The position numbers and the translations under genes were made by a program. DNA of 45,256 bases from Acidimicrobiia bacterium (lineage in GTDB: Bacteria; Acidobacteriota; Vicinamibacteria; Vicinamibacterales; UBA2999): positions 1-45,256 of the forward strand of contig VFYY01000008.1 in NCBI GenBank assembly GCA_016871375.1, written 5' to 3'. The notes beneath the pieces are model-generated. The model had not been told where the DNA came from. It made no database searches and worked only from the letters and a program-made list of their open reading frames with translations. Positions 1-7,402 of this stretch are shown here, piece after piece; position 1 is the stretch's first letter, and every line of letters begins with the position of its first letter.

Positions 1-73
1 GTGTAGTACATCTGTGGCACCAGCGCGCAGCACGAACAGACACATGTCACAGGCGATTACTCGGACACGCTCC

Positions 74-107
74 TAGTGTGGTCCGGCTCCTATGAGCCGC
101 GACTACG
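74..107. repeat. Decayed copy of the palindromic repeat at the 3' end of the cotH-like gene
   Basis: The segment starts TAGTGTGGTCCGGCTC and ends GAGCCGCGACTACG. Its CGGCTC/GAGCCG stem (84-89 with 94-99, loop CTAT) makes a hairpin. TGTGGTCCGGCT and the terminal ACTACG match the right arm of the full element at 16701-16816, while the middle is altered. The stop codon of the minus-strand kinase-like gene (TAG, positions 105-103) falls inside it. It may serve as that gene's terminator, although no T-run follows. The rest of 1-102 shows no convincing gene. Confidence 0.55.
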
Positions 108-1293
108 TACGGTTCCTCAGCTGTGCCACCTCGCGGCGGACCAGCGCGGGGCGCGACCGGGCGAACTCCAGCAGCGCCCGCTCCGCGGCGGCAACTTCCT
201 CGTTGGTGAACGGCTTGCGCGTGTCGGCGCGCAGCGCGCCGCCGGCGAGCGCGACCTGACGCCGCACTTCCTCCTCCAGCCAGCCCTCCGCCGCGTCCGC
301 GGCGCGCAGCAGCGTGTCGAAGTAGACGGCGCGAAGCTCCGGCACGGCCATCGCGCGCCGCATCAGCACGTTCCGCTCGTGGCCCTGCAGCACCGGGAAG
401 TCCGGCGCCAGGAACGCGTTGTCCTCGTCCCAGAAGACGAACCGCGATCGCGCCGGATCGTCGGGACGGTAGAAATAGAAGTTGTTCACGCCCGCGTAGC
501 CGAGGATGCCGTCGTTCTGCGCCAGGAAGTTCTGCGCGGCGGCGTGGCGCATGAACAGCGGCAGGTCGAGGAAGCGGCCGACCGACCAGACGAACTGGTC
601 GTCCGGCGCCTCGTTGATCGCCCACAGCAGGCCGTCGAACGGCTCGAACAGCGCCTGTGCCGACGAGCGCTGCCGCGTCACCGGGTCGAACAGCGTGCGG
701 TAGTTCTCGACGCCGCCGTCAGGGCGGGTGAGGAACCATTCGGTGTCGTACTCGTACTCGAACAGATACCCGGGCTGTCCGAACGCGCGCAGGACGAAGT
801 CCTCGTCGATCGACTCCACCACCGCGTACAGCCCCTGCGGCTCGCCGTTGACGTAGAGCCGGGCGTGCGCCTCGCGCGGCGCGGCCAGCCCGAGGCGGTC
901 GTAGAAGCGCATCGCGACGCGCTCCTTGATGCCCGAGGCGTCCTGCGTCAGGTTGTCGAGGACGATCGAGCGCAGGCCGAGGAAGGTCTGGTTGGGAGCG
1001 AACCGGCCGAAATCGACGCGCAGCCCGGGCTTCATCCCGCTGCGCGACCCGCCGCCCCGCGAGCGGATGCCCGCGTTCGGCGCCTCGAGCCCGTTCCACC
1101 GCATCGTGGCCGGGTAGTAGCCGTTCTCCCGGAAGTTCTCCTTGAGCGTGTGCCACTCGTCGCCCGCCGTCAGCAGGTCGATCCGGTGCAGCACGCCATG
1201 GTCGAAGAGCTGAGCGGAGCGCGCCAGCACGTCGCCGCGCGCGCCGATCGCCGCGGCCGCCGCGCAGGCGACGAGGAACAGCCTCAGTGGCAC
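103..1293 (-). CDS. Secreted CotH-kinase family protein
   Basis: A 396-residue protein of the CotH family, atypical protein kinases first known from spore coats and widespread as secreted proteins in non-sporing bacteria. I place the start at GTG 1293, because the reading then opens with a hydrophobic signal peptide (VPLRLFLVACAAAAAIGARG) before a start of domain typical of the family (LTAGDEWHTLKENFRENGYYP). Visible family features are an RSRGGGSR stretch near residue 80, the NGEPQGLYAVVE segment, and the metal-binding-like RFVFWDEDNAF near residue 300. The protein is probably exported. Its substrate cannot be inferred. It diverges from the ferredoxin-like gene across a 31-bp gap, and its stop codon lies in a decayed repeat. 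An upstream in-frame extension to 1503 exists but would overlap the neighbour and lacks a signal peptide at its start. Confidence 0.8.
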   Translation of the reverse strand: MPLRLFLVACAAAAAIGARGDVLARSAQLFDHGVLHRIDLLTAGDEWHTLKENFRENGYYPATMRWNGLEAPNAGIRSRGGGSRSGMKPGLRVDFGRFAPNQTFLGLRSIVLDNLTQDASGIKERVAMRFYDRLGLAAPREAHARLYVNGEPQGLYAVVESIDEDFVLRAFGQPGYLFEYEYDTEWFLTRPDGGVENYRTLFDPVTRQRSSAQALFEPFDGLLWAINEAPDDQFVWSVGRFLDLPLFMRHAAAQNFLAQNDGILGYAGVNNFYFYRPDDPARSRFVFWDEDNAFLAPDFPVLQGHERNVLMRRAMAVPELRAVYFDTLLRAADAAEGWLEEEVRRQVALAGGALRADTRKPFTNEEVAAAERALLEFARSRPALVRREVAQLRNRT

Positions 1294-1304
1294 GACCCGA
1301 GATG

Positions 1305-1313
1305 TACCATAAT
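1305..1313. promoter_or_regulatory. Candidate divergent promoter between the cotH-like gene and the ferredoxin-like gene
   Basis: On the plus strand CATAAT (1308-1313) is one base from the -10 consensus and lies 11 bases before the ATG at 1325. The 11 bases between contain no Shine-Dalgarno, so the transcript is probably nearly leaderless. On the minus strand the same bases read ATTATGGTA, which could serve the GTG at 1293. No convincing -35 is visible on either side. Confidence 0.4.
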
Positions 1314-1324
1314 TCGCGCACCGC

Positions 1325-1702
1325 ATGACGGAATCCCAGACGCGCGTGGCCGGGACGATCGGCGTCCCCGTCGGCCGCCGCCACATCCTGCTCTGCTGCG
1401 ACCAGACGACGCCGAAGTGCTGCGAGAAGGAGCGCGGGCTGGCGGCGTGGGAGTTCCTGAAGACGCGGCTGAAGGAGCTCGGGCTGACAGACCAGGGCGG
1501 CATCCTGCGGACGAAGGCGAACTGCCTGCGGATCTGCGAAGGCGGCCCGATCGCCGTCGTCTACCCCGACGGCGCGTGGTACGCGTCCTGCGACCCGCCC
1601 GTGCTGGAGCAGATCATCCAGGCACACCTCATCGGCGGCCGCGTCGTACGCGAACACCTGATTGCGGAGCATCCGCTGTCGGGCCGTCCCGCAGGGCTTT
1701 GA
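1325..1702 (+). CDS. (2Fe-2S) ferredoxin-like protein, thioredoxin fold
   Basis: A 125-residue soluble protein of the thioredoxin-like [2Fe-2S] ferredoxin family. The cluster ligands are recognisable: a Cys pair at 24-25 (HILLCCDQ), a pair at 32-33 (PKCCEK), then Cys67 and Cys71 in NCLRICEGG, followed by the usual [13 protein letters not shown] strand. There is no signal peptide, so it should be cytoplasmic. The start is ATG 1325; no ribosome-binding site precedes it and a -10-like CATAAT lies 11 bases upstream. It sits 84 bp before korA in the same orientation, with a likely separate promoter between. Being next to a 2-oxoacid:ferredoxin oxidoreductase and complex I, it may be an electron carrier for them, but proteins of this family are also small regulatory or assembly factors, so the role is inference. 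Confidence 0.85.
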   Translation: MTESQTRVAGTIGVPVGRRHILLCCDQTTPKCCEKERGLAAWEFLKTRLKELGLTDQGGILRTKANCLRICEGGPIAVVYPDGAWYASCDPPVLEQIIQAHLIGGRVVREHLIAEHPLSGRPAGL

Positions 1703-1704
1703 TC

Positions 1705-1710
1705 TATAAT
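1705..1710 (+). promoter_or_regulatory. -10 box for korA-korB-nuo
   Basis: A perfect TATAAT three bases after the ferredoxin-like stop codon and 76 bases before the korA ATG. No good -35 hexamer is found 16-18 bases upstream. If used, the leader is about 70 nt and ends with GGGAGCTT 12-19 bases before the start. Confidence 0.5.
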
Positions 1711-1786
1711 TTTGGCGCCCTACCTGTATTTTCCGTTCAATCCGCCACAGGTTTACGCACTCGGAGCCTGGGAGCTTGGTAGCAGA

Positions 1787-3625
1787 ATGTCAGTGACCGA
1801 CGTCGCAGAACAGGAAACCATCGCTCAGTCGCGCCGCCAGCGCGTCGTCAACGATTTCGCCATCCAGGTCGCCACCGTCAACGGATCGGGCAGCCAGACC
1901 GCCAACATGGTGCTGCTGCGCTCCATCTTCCAGATGGGCGTGCCCGTCTCCGGCAAGAACATGTTCCCGTCGAACATCGCCGGGCTGCCGACGTGGTACA
2001 CGATCCGCGCCAGCTCGAAGGGCTACATCGGCCGCAAGAAGGAAGTCGATTTCCTCGTGGCGATGAACCCGGAGACGGCGAAGGAAGACGTGCTCACGCT
2101 GCCGCCGGGCGCGGCCGCGCTCTACGACGAACCGCTCAAGCTCAACGAGCTCCGCACCGACATCACCTTCTACCCCGTTCCCTTCGACAAGATCATCGGC
2201 ACCATCACCCACGACGCCAAGCTCCGGCGCCTCGTGCGCAACATGATCTACGACGGCGTGCTGTCGAAGCTGCTCCACGTCGACATGGGGCAGATGGAGA
2301 AGGCGCTCCGCAAGCAGCTCGGGAAGAAGGAAAAGGCGATCGCGCTCAACATGGGCGCGCTCAAGGCCGGCTACGAGTACGCGGAAGCCAACCTGCAGAA
2401 GCAGGACCCGTTCGTCGTCGAGCCGATGAACAAGACGCAGGGGATGATCCTCATCGAGGGGAACGCCGCCGCGGCCATCGGCTGCATGATGGCGGGCGTC
2501 ACCTTCGTCGGCTGGTACCCGATCACCCCGTCCTCGTCGCTCTGCGAGTCGCTGATCGACTACATGAAGAAGTACCGGAAGGATCCGGACACCGGGAAGG
2601 CGACGTATGCGGTCGTCCAGGCCGAGGACGAGATCGCCGCGCTCGGCATGGTGATCGGCGCCGGCTGGATGGGCGCGCGGTCGATGACGTCCACCGCCGG
2701 CCCCGGCATCTCGCTGATGGCCGAGTTCACCGGCCTGGGCTACTACGCCGAGGTGCCCGCCGTCATCTTCGACGTCCAGCGCTGCGGGCCGTCCACGGGC
2801 CTCCCGACGCGGACCGGCCAGCAGGACATTCTCTCCGCCGCGGTCCTGTCGCACGGCGACACGAAGCACCCGCTGCTGATTCCCTCGTCGGTCTACGAGT
2901 GCTACACGATGGCGATGCAGGCGTTCGACGTCGCCGAGCGGATGCAGTCGCCGGTCTTCGTGATGACCGACCTCGACCTGGGCATGAACAACTGGATGGC
3001 GCAGCCGTTCGAGTTCTCGCAGAAGCCGCTCGACCGCGGCAAGCGGCTGGACGCCGAGCGGCTCAAGGCGCTCGGCGAGTGGGGCCGCTACAAGGACGTG
3101 GACGGCGACGGCATCCCGTACCGGAGCGTGCCGGGCGACGGCATGCCCGCCTCCTTCACGCGCGGCTCGGGCCACAACGAGAAGGCGCAGTACAGCGAGC
3201 GCGCCGACGACTACGCCAACAACCTCGATCGGCTGGCGCGCAAGTTCGAGACGGCCAGGACGCTGGTGCCGCCGCCGGAAGTCGAGCTGGTGGAGAAGAA
3301 CGGGATCGGCCTGATGGCCTACGGCACCACCCACTGGGCCATCGTCGAGTCGCGCGACCAGTTGAAGAACGAGGCGAACCTCGCCACGTCGTACCTGCGG
3401 CTGCGCGGCTACCCGTTCACGCCGGAGGTCATGGACTTCATCGACGCCTGCGACCGCGTCTACCTCGTCGAGCAGAACCGCGACGCGCAGATGCTCCAGC
3501 TGCTGAAGATGGAGTGCAACCCGGCGCAGTTCGCCAAGCTCCGCAGCATCCTCCACTATGTCGGCCTGCCGATCGACGGCCGCTCCGTGACGACCGAGCT
3601 CCTCAACCAGGAAAAGGGACAGTAG
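1787..3625 (+). CDS. korA: 2-oxoacid:ferredoxin oxidoreductase, fused gamma-alpha subunit
   Basis: A 612-residue subunit of a two-component 2-oxoacid:ferredoxin oxidoreductase, of the 2-oxoglutarate type by architecture. It would oxidatively decarboxylate a 2-oxoacid with CoA and reduce ferredoxin. The N-terminal gamma domain (about 24-200) opens with FAIQVATVNGSGSQTANMVLL; the alpha domain starts near 218 (MILIEGNAAAAIGC) and carries the family motif YPITPSSS near 244. I chose ATG 1787 because GGGAGCTT precedes it and homology begins just after; an upstream in-frame extension to 1712 would overlap the probable promoter. The gene directly abuts korB (stop TAG 3623-3625, next ATG 3626). No delta or ferredoxin subunit gene accompanies the pair, so an external ferredoxin is needed. 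The exact 2-oxoacid cannot be proved from sequence. Confidence 0.93.
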   Translation: MSVTDVAEQETIAQSRRQRVVNDFAIQVATVNGSGSQTANMVLLRSIFQMGVPVSGKNMFPSNIAGLPTWYTIRASSKGYIGRKKEVDFLVAMNPETAKEDVLTLPPGAAALYDEPLKLNELRTDITFYPVPFDKIIGTITHDAKLRRLVRNMIYDGVLSKLLHVDMGQMEKALRKQLGKKEKAIALNMGALKAGYEYAEANLQKQDPFVVEPMNKTQGMILIEGNAAAAIGCMMAGVTFVGWYPITPSSSLCESLIDYMKKYRKDPDTGKATYAVVQAEDEIAALGMVIGAGWMGARSMTSTAGPGISLMAEFTGLGYYAEVPAVIFDVQRCGPSTGLPTRTGQQDILSAAVLSHGDTKHPLLIPSSVYECYTMAMQAFDVAERMQSPVFVMTDLDLGMNNWMAQPFEFSQKPLDRGKRLDAERLKALGEWGRYKDVDGDGIPYRSVPGDGMPASFTRGSGHNEKAQYSERADDYANNLDRLARKFETARTLVPPPEVELVEKNGIGLMAYGTTHWAIVESRDQLKNEANLATSYLRLRGYPFTPEVMDFIDACDRVYLVEQNRDAQMLQLLKMECNPAQFAKLRSILHYVGLPIDGRSVTTELLNQEKGQ

Positions 3626-4666
3626 ATGTCGACTCCAGCGGCGCCCGGAAAAAAGGTCAATCGCATCAACCTCGAGCCCGCCGCCTACCGCGGCGGCAAG
3701 ACGACGCTGTGCGCCGGCTGCGGGCACAACGCCATCACCGAGCGCATCATCGACGCGTTCTTCGAGCTCGGCGTCGACCCGACGCAGGTGATCAAGCTCT
3801 CGGGCATCGGCTGCTCGAGCAAGGCGCCGGCCTACTTCCTGTCGCAGGCGCACGGGTTCAACTCGGTGCACGGGCGCATGCCGTCGGTGGCCACCGGCGC
3901 GATGATCGCGAACCGGAAGATGATTGCCGTCGGCATCAGCGGCGACGGCGACACCGGCGCGATCGGCATCGGCCAGTTCGTGCACCTGATGCGGCGCAAC
4001 CTGCCGATCGTCTACATCATCGAGGACAACGGCTGCTACGGCCTGACCAAGGGCCAGTTCTCCCCCACCGCCGACCTCGGCTCGACGCTGAAGACGGGCG
4101 TCGTCAACGACCTGCCGCCGATCGACACCTGCGCGCTGGCCATCGAGCTGGGCGCGTCGCTCGTGGCGCGGTCGTTCTCGGGCGACCCGAAGCAGCTCAA
4201 GGCGATCCTCAAGGCCGCCATCAGCCACAGGGGCACCTCGATGATTGACGTCATCTCGCCCTGCGTCACCTTCAACGACCACGAGGGCTCCACCAAGAGC
4301 TACTCGTACGTGAAGGACCATGACGAGCCGCTCGGCGACGTCAGCTTCGTCCCGTTCTTCGAGGACATCAACGTCGAATATGATCCGGGCACGACGATTC
4401 CGGTGACGCTGCACAACGGGTCGAGAATCCTGCTGAAGAAGCTGTCCGAGGACTACGCGCCGACGGACAAGATCAGCGCGCTGCGCGTGCTGCACGAGAC
4501 GATGGCGCGCGGCGAGTACGCCACCGGTGTCCTCTACATCGAGCCCGACAAGCAGGATTTCATCGAGCTGCTCGGCGTCGTCGACGAGCCGCTGGCGTTC
4601 CTCCCCGACTCGAAGACGCGCCCGGGCAAGGCGGCGCTCGACGAGATCATGGAGAGCTTCCGTTGA
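3626..4666 (+). CDS. korB: 2-oxoacid:ferredoxin oxidoreductase beta subunit
   Basis: A 346-residue ThDP-binding beta subunit that pairs with KorA. The thiamine-diphosphate motif is clear: GDGDTGAIGIG near 106 through EDNGCYGLTKGQFSPT near 132. [4Fe-4S] ligands lie in LCAGCGHNAI (about 28-37) and GIGCSSK (about 60-66), with a further Cys in ISPCVTF near 212. The start ATG directly follows the korA stop, and AGGAAAAGGG upstream serves as ribosome-binding site. The gene is followed by a 78-bp spacer almost entirely taken up by a long imperfect inverted repeat, then nuoA. Electrons go from ThDP to this subunit's cluster and on to a soluble ferredoxin. Its place immediately upstream of a complex I lacking the NADH module suggests that complex I is a consumer of that ferredoxin (inference). 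Confidence 0.93.
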   Translation: MSTPAAPGKKVNRINLEPAAYRGGKTTLCAGCGHNAITERIIDAFFELGVDPTQVIKLSGIGCSSKAPAYFLSQAHGFNSVHGRMPSVATGAMIANRKMIAVGISGDGDTGAIGIGQFVHLMRRNLPIVYIIEDNGCYGLTKGQFSPTADLGSTLKTGVVNDLPPIDTCALAIELGASLVARSFSGDPKQLKAILKAAISHRGTSMIDVISPCVTFNDHEGSTKSYSYVKDHDEPLGDVSFVPFFEDINVEYDPGTTIPVTLHNGSRILLKKLSEDYAPTDKISALRVLHETMARGEYATGVLYIEPDKQDFIELLGVVDEPLAFLPDSKTRPGKAALDEIMESFR

Positions 4667-4670
4667 TGCT

Positions 4671-4742
4671 CAACGCCCAACCTCCAACGCCCAACTCCCA
4701 AGACGCGGAGTTTGGGAATTGGAAGTTGGAAGTTGGGAGTTG
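4671..4742 (+). promoter_or_regulatory. Long imperfect hairpin between korB and nuoA covering the nuoA ribosome-binding site
   Basis: The left arm 4671-4701 (CAACGCCCAACCTCCAACGC onward) and right arm 4711-4742 (ending GGAAGTTGGGAGTTG) pair over about 31 positions with roughly five mismatches, some of them G:U in RNA. The loop is 9 bases. The right arm contains the only purine-rich Shine-Dalgarno candidate (TTGGGAG) before the nuoA ATG at 4745, so folding would mask it. The repeated CCAACTTCC/GGAAGTTGG units look like a genome-wide repeat rather than a classic terminator, and no T-run follows. Confidence 0.6.
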
Positions 4743-4744
4743 AC

Positions 4745-5098
4745 ATGACTGGGTATCTGGGCGTCGTCGTCTTCCTCGGGTTCATCCTCGCCTTCGCCAT
4801 CGGATCGCTGCTGGCGGCGAAGGTGCTGAGCCCGCGCCGCCCGACCGCGGCGAAGCTGGAAAGCTACGAGTGCGGCGCCCAGCCGTTCGGCGAGGCCTGG
4901 GTGCAGTTCCCGGTCGGCTTCTACCTCGTCGCGCTCGTCTTCATCGTCTTCGACGCGCTGGCCGTCTTCCTCTTCCCGTGGGTGCTCGCGCTCCGCACGC
5001 TGGGCGTCGCCGGCATCGTCACGATGGCGATCTTCCTGGCGATCATCTCGCTGGGCTGGCTCTACGCATACCGCGAGCGGATCCTCGAGTGGCAGTAA
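4745..5098 (+). CDS. nuoA: NADH-quinone oxidoreductase (complex I) subunit A
   Basis: A 117-residue, three-helix membrane subunit at the junction of the peripheral and membrane arms of complex I. It has the family signature [16 protein letters not shown], followed by [19 protein letters not shown]. One substitution stands out: the segment usually reading FDVE (or FDLE) is FDAL here, so the near-invariant Glu of the second helix is Leu while the Asp is kept. The start is ATG 4745, with GGGAG six bases upstream; in-frame upstream codons lie in the inverted repeat and are not family-like. It is the first gene of the nuo block and overlaps the GTG start of nuoB by 10 bases. Confidence 0.93.
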   Translation: MTGYLGVVVFLGFILAFAIGSLLAAKVLSPRRPTAAKLESYECGAQPFGEAWVQFPVGFYLVALVFIVFDALAVFLFPWVLALRTLGVAGIVTMAIFLAIISLGWLYAYRERILEWQ

Positions 5099-5721
5099 AG
5101 ATCGAACCGCAGATCGTGCCCGTGTGGCGCGACTTCAAGGACCTGCAGGAGTACGAGCAGCTCCGGCAGCGCCGCCCCGAGGGCGACAAGCACTCGGCGC
5201 TCTTCGAGAGCGTCACCGAAGGCATCCACAGCTTCCCGGGCGGCTTCGCGGTGACGACGGTCGCCGACGGGTTCTTCAACTGGGCGCGCAAGTCGTCGGT
5301 GTGGCCGGTGACGTTCGGCCTCGCCTGCTGCGCCATCGAGATGATGGCCACCTTCGCGTCGCGGTTCGACGTCGAGCGCCTCGGCATGGTGCCGTGGGCG
5401 TCGCCGCGGCACTCCGACCTGATGATCGTCTCGGGCACGGTGACCATCAAGATGGCGCCGATGCTCACGCGCATCTACGACCAGATGCCCGACCCGAAGT
5501 GGGTCGTCTCGATGGGCTCCTGCGCCAATTCCGGGGGCCCCTTCCGCCACGGCTACCACGTCGTCAAGGGCGTGGACCGCGTCGTGCCCGTGGACGTCTA
5601 CGTCCCCGGGTGTCCGCCGCCGCCCGAATCGCTGCTGAACGGGCTGCTGCTCCTGCAGGATCAGATCGCCCACTTCCGGACGACGGGCCGGCGCGCCGAG
5701 CCCAACCCGAAGGTCGACTGA
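5089..5721 (+). CDS. nuoB: Complex I subunit B (N2 cluster subunit)
   Basis: A 210-residue peripheral-arm subunit that holds the terminal N2 [4Fe-4S] cluster, the direct electron donor to quinone. All cluster ligands are visible: the tandem Cys in [12 protein letters not shown], the Cys in [11 protein letters not shown], and the one in [14 protein letters not shown] assign the start to GTG 5089, inside the end of nuoA, because the family N-terminus begins just after it and earlier in-frame codons are an out-of-frame reading of nuoA. The N-terminal 60 residues ([20 protein letters not shown] onward) are longer and more charged than in minimal NuoB proteins. Three bases separate its stop from the nuoC start. 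Confidence 0.95.
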   Translation: MAVKIEPQIVPVWRDFKDLQEYEQLRQRRPEGDKHSALFESVTEGIHSFPGGFAVTTVADGFFNWARKSSVWPVTFGLACCAIEMMATFASRFDVERLGMVPWASPRHSDLMIVSGTVTIKMAPMLTRIYDQMPDPKWVVSMGSCANSGGPFRHGYHVVKGVDRVVPVDVYVPGCPPPPESLLNGLLLLQDQIAHFRTTGRRAEPNPKVD

Positions 5722-5724
5722 CCG

Positions 5725-6180
5725 GTGACGCGCGACCAGGCAGCCACGCTCATCGGCGAGCGCTTCGGAATCGCGCAGGTGGAAGGCGACTCGGCCACAA
5801 TCGTCGTGACAGTGCCGGTCGAGCAGTGGACGCCGTTCGCGCTCTTCGCGAAGGACACGCTCGGCTGCCGGTTCTTCAACTTCTCCACCGCGGTTGACTG
5901 GAAGGAGCAGGGGCTCGAGGTCGTCGTCCGGGTGGACAACGTGGACGCCCGGTTCGGGCTGCTGATGAAGACGCGCCTCGGCCCCGGCGTTTCGGCCTGC
6001 CCGTCGCTCGTGCCCGTCTACCGCGGCGCCAACTGGATGGAGCGCGAGTGCTACGACATGTTCGGCATCCGCTTCGAGGGGCATCCTGACCTGCGCCGGA
6101 TCCTGCTCGGCGACGACTGGGAGGGCCATCCCCTCCTGAAGTCCTACGCGGTCGACACGCCGCATCCACCGTACAGATGA
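5725..6180 (+). CDS. nuoC: Complex I subunit C (30 kDa)
   Basis: A 151-residue peripheral-arm subunit, separate from NuoD rather than fused. The diagnostic C-terminal region is intact: YRGANWMERECYDMFGI then HPDLRRILLGDDWEGHPL, ending near PHPPYR. The start is GTG 5725, three bases after the nuoB stop. The first 60 residues contain the usual alpha/beta domain with little conservation. The stop codon is followed by a repeat-like spacer before nuoD. Confidence 0.92.
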   Translation: MTRDQAATLIGERFGIAQVEGDSATIVVTVPVEQWTPFALFAKDTLGCRFFNFSTAVDWKEQGLEVVVRVDNVDARFGLLMKTRLGPGVSACPSLVPVYRGANWMERECYDMFGIRFEGHPDLRRILLGDDWEGHPLLKSYAVDTPHPPYR

Positions 6181-6238
6181 CCCTTCGACTTTGCTCAGGG
6201 TCATCCCGAGCGACGCTCGGATCGCGAGGAGTCGAGGG
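6181..6238. repeat. Short dispersed repeat in the nuoC-nuoD spacer
   Basis: The spacer begins CCCTTCGACTTTGCTCAGGG (6181-6200) and continues TCATCCCGAGC, then ends GGAGTCGAGGG. The two ends are near-complementary, so the whole spacer can fold as a decayed palindrome. A closely related 21-bp unit lies inside nuoN at 13369-13389. The 3' end (GAGGAGTCGAGGG) also serves as ribosome-binding site for nuoD. Confidence 0.6.
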
Positions 6239-7402
6239 ATGAGCACGGTCGCGCCGACCAAGACGGTCGAGTTCGAGTACTCGGGGGGCGAGCGCCTCAC
6301 GATGAACATGGGGCCGCAGCACCCCTCGGCGCACGGGGTGTTCCGCGCCATCCTCACGCTCGAAGGCGAGGACGTCGTCGGCGTGGACGCGGTGATCGGC
6401 TACCTGCACCGCTGCCACGAGAAGCTGTCGGAGACGCTCACCTACGCGCAGTACCCGTCGATCGCGTCCAAGACCGACTACGTCGCGGCGATGACCAGCG
6501 AGTTCGCCTACGTGCTCGCCGCCGAGAAGATCGCGAAGATCGAGGTGCCGAAGCGCGCGCAGTACCTGCGCGTCATCTGCGCCGAGCTGCAGCGGGTCGC
6601 CTCGCACCTGCTGTGGCTGGGCACGTGGTGCCTGGACATGGGCGGCGCGCTCGGCGGCGGCGCGACGATCTTCCTCTACTGCATCCGCGAGCGGGAGCTC
6701 GTCCTCGACCTGTTCGAGTCGCTCGTGGGCGCGCGGCTGCTCTACGGCTTCTACCAGGTGGGCGGCACGCGCTACGACATCCCGCCGGGCTGGGCCGAGA
6801 CGTGCCGCGAGACGGTCGATCTCATCGACCGGCGCATCGACGAGTACGAGCGGATGCTGGAGGAGAACCCGTTCTTCCTGGCGCGCGCGAAGGGCGTCGG
6901 CCTCATCTCGCGCGAGCTGGCCGAGGACGTGGGGATCTCCGGGCCGCTGCTGCGCGGGTCGGGCGTCGCCTGCGACCTGCGCCGTGCCGAGCCCTACTCG
7001 TCCTACGAGGACTTCGACTTCAGGGTGCCGGTCGAGACGGCCGGCGACTGCTTCGCGCGCTACCGCGTGCGGATGGTGGAGTTCCGTGAGTCGCTGAAGA
7101 TCGTCCGCCAGGCGCTGGACAGGCTGCCCGAGGGGCCGATCTCGTCGCGCCCGGGCCTCAAGTCGGTGGCCCAGGTCCGCGTGCCGAAGGGCGAGTACTA
7201 CGCGCGCGTCGAGGGCGCCCGCGGCGAAGTGGGCTGCTACCTGATTGCCGACGGCAGCGCCAAGCCGTACCGCATGAAGTGGCGCGGCGCGTCGTTCTCG
7301 AATCTCGCCGTGCTCCCGCATATCATTCCGGGTCACAAGGTGGCGGACGTCGTGGCGATCATGGGCTCGGTGGATCCGGTCTTCGGCGAGGTGGACAGGT
7401 AG
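6239..7402 (+). CDS. nuoD: Complex I subunit D (49 kDa, quinone-site subunit)
   Basis: A 387-residue subunit that lines the quinone pocket together with NuoB; the fold is that of [NiFe]-hydrogenase large subunits without the metal. Recognisable segments are MNMGPQHPSAHGVF (with the quinone-site His), GYLHRCHEKLSETLTYAQ, LGTWCLDMGGALGGGATIF, and the C-terminal SFSNLAVLPHIIPGHKVADV. The start is ATG 6239 after GAGGAGTCGAGGG; upstream in-frame codons belong to a repeat. Its stop overlaps the nuoH GTG start by one base (TAGTG). No room exists between nuoD and nuoH for nuoE, nuoF and nuoG, which lie here in the standard 14-gene order. Confidence 0.95.
   Translation: MSTVAPTKTVEFEYSGGERLTMNMGPQHPSAHGVFRAILTLEGEDVVGVDAVIGYLHRCHEKLSETLTYAQYPSIASKTDYVAAMTSEFAYVLAAEKIAKIEVPKRAQYLRVICAELQRVASHLLWLGTWCLDMGGALGGGATIFLYCIRERELVLDLFESLVGARLLYGFYQVGGTRYDIPPGWAETCRETVDLIDRRIDEYERMLEENPFFLARAKGVGLISRELAEDVGISGPLLRGSGVACDLRRAEPYSSYEDFDFRVPVETAGDCFARYRVRMVEFRESLKIVRQALDRLPEGPISSRPGLKSVAQVRVPKGEYYARVEGARGEVGCYLIADGSAKPYRMKWRGASFSNLAVLPHIIPGHKVADVVAIMGSVDPVFGEVDR

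Noticed and set aside
1712-1786. N-terminal extension of KorA from an upstream in-frame start
   Set aside because: The extension covers the probable transcription start and is not family-like. ATG 1787 has a ribosome-binding site and leads straight into the conserved domain.
1790-4495. Minus-strand open frame of about 900 codons opposite korA-korB
   Set aside because: The translation is Arg/His/Val/Asp-rich and has no recognisable domain, while the plus strand encodes two well-conserved enzyme subunits.
6191-6238. N-terminal extension of NuoD from an upstream in-frame start
   Set aside because: The extension is encoded by the dispersed repeat and the sequence serving as ribosome-binding site; conservation begins after ATG 6239.
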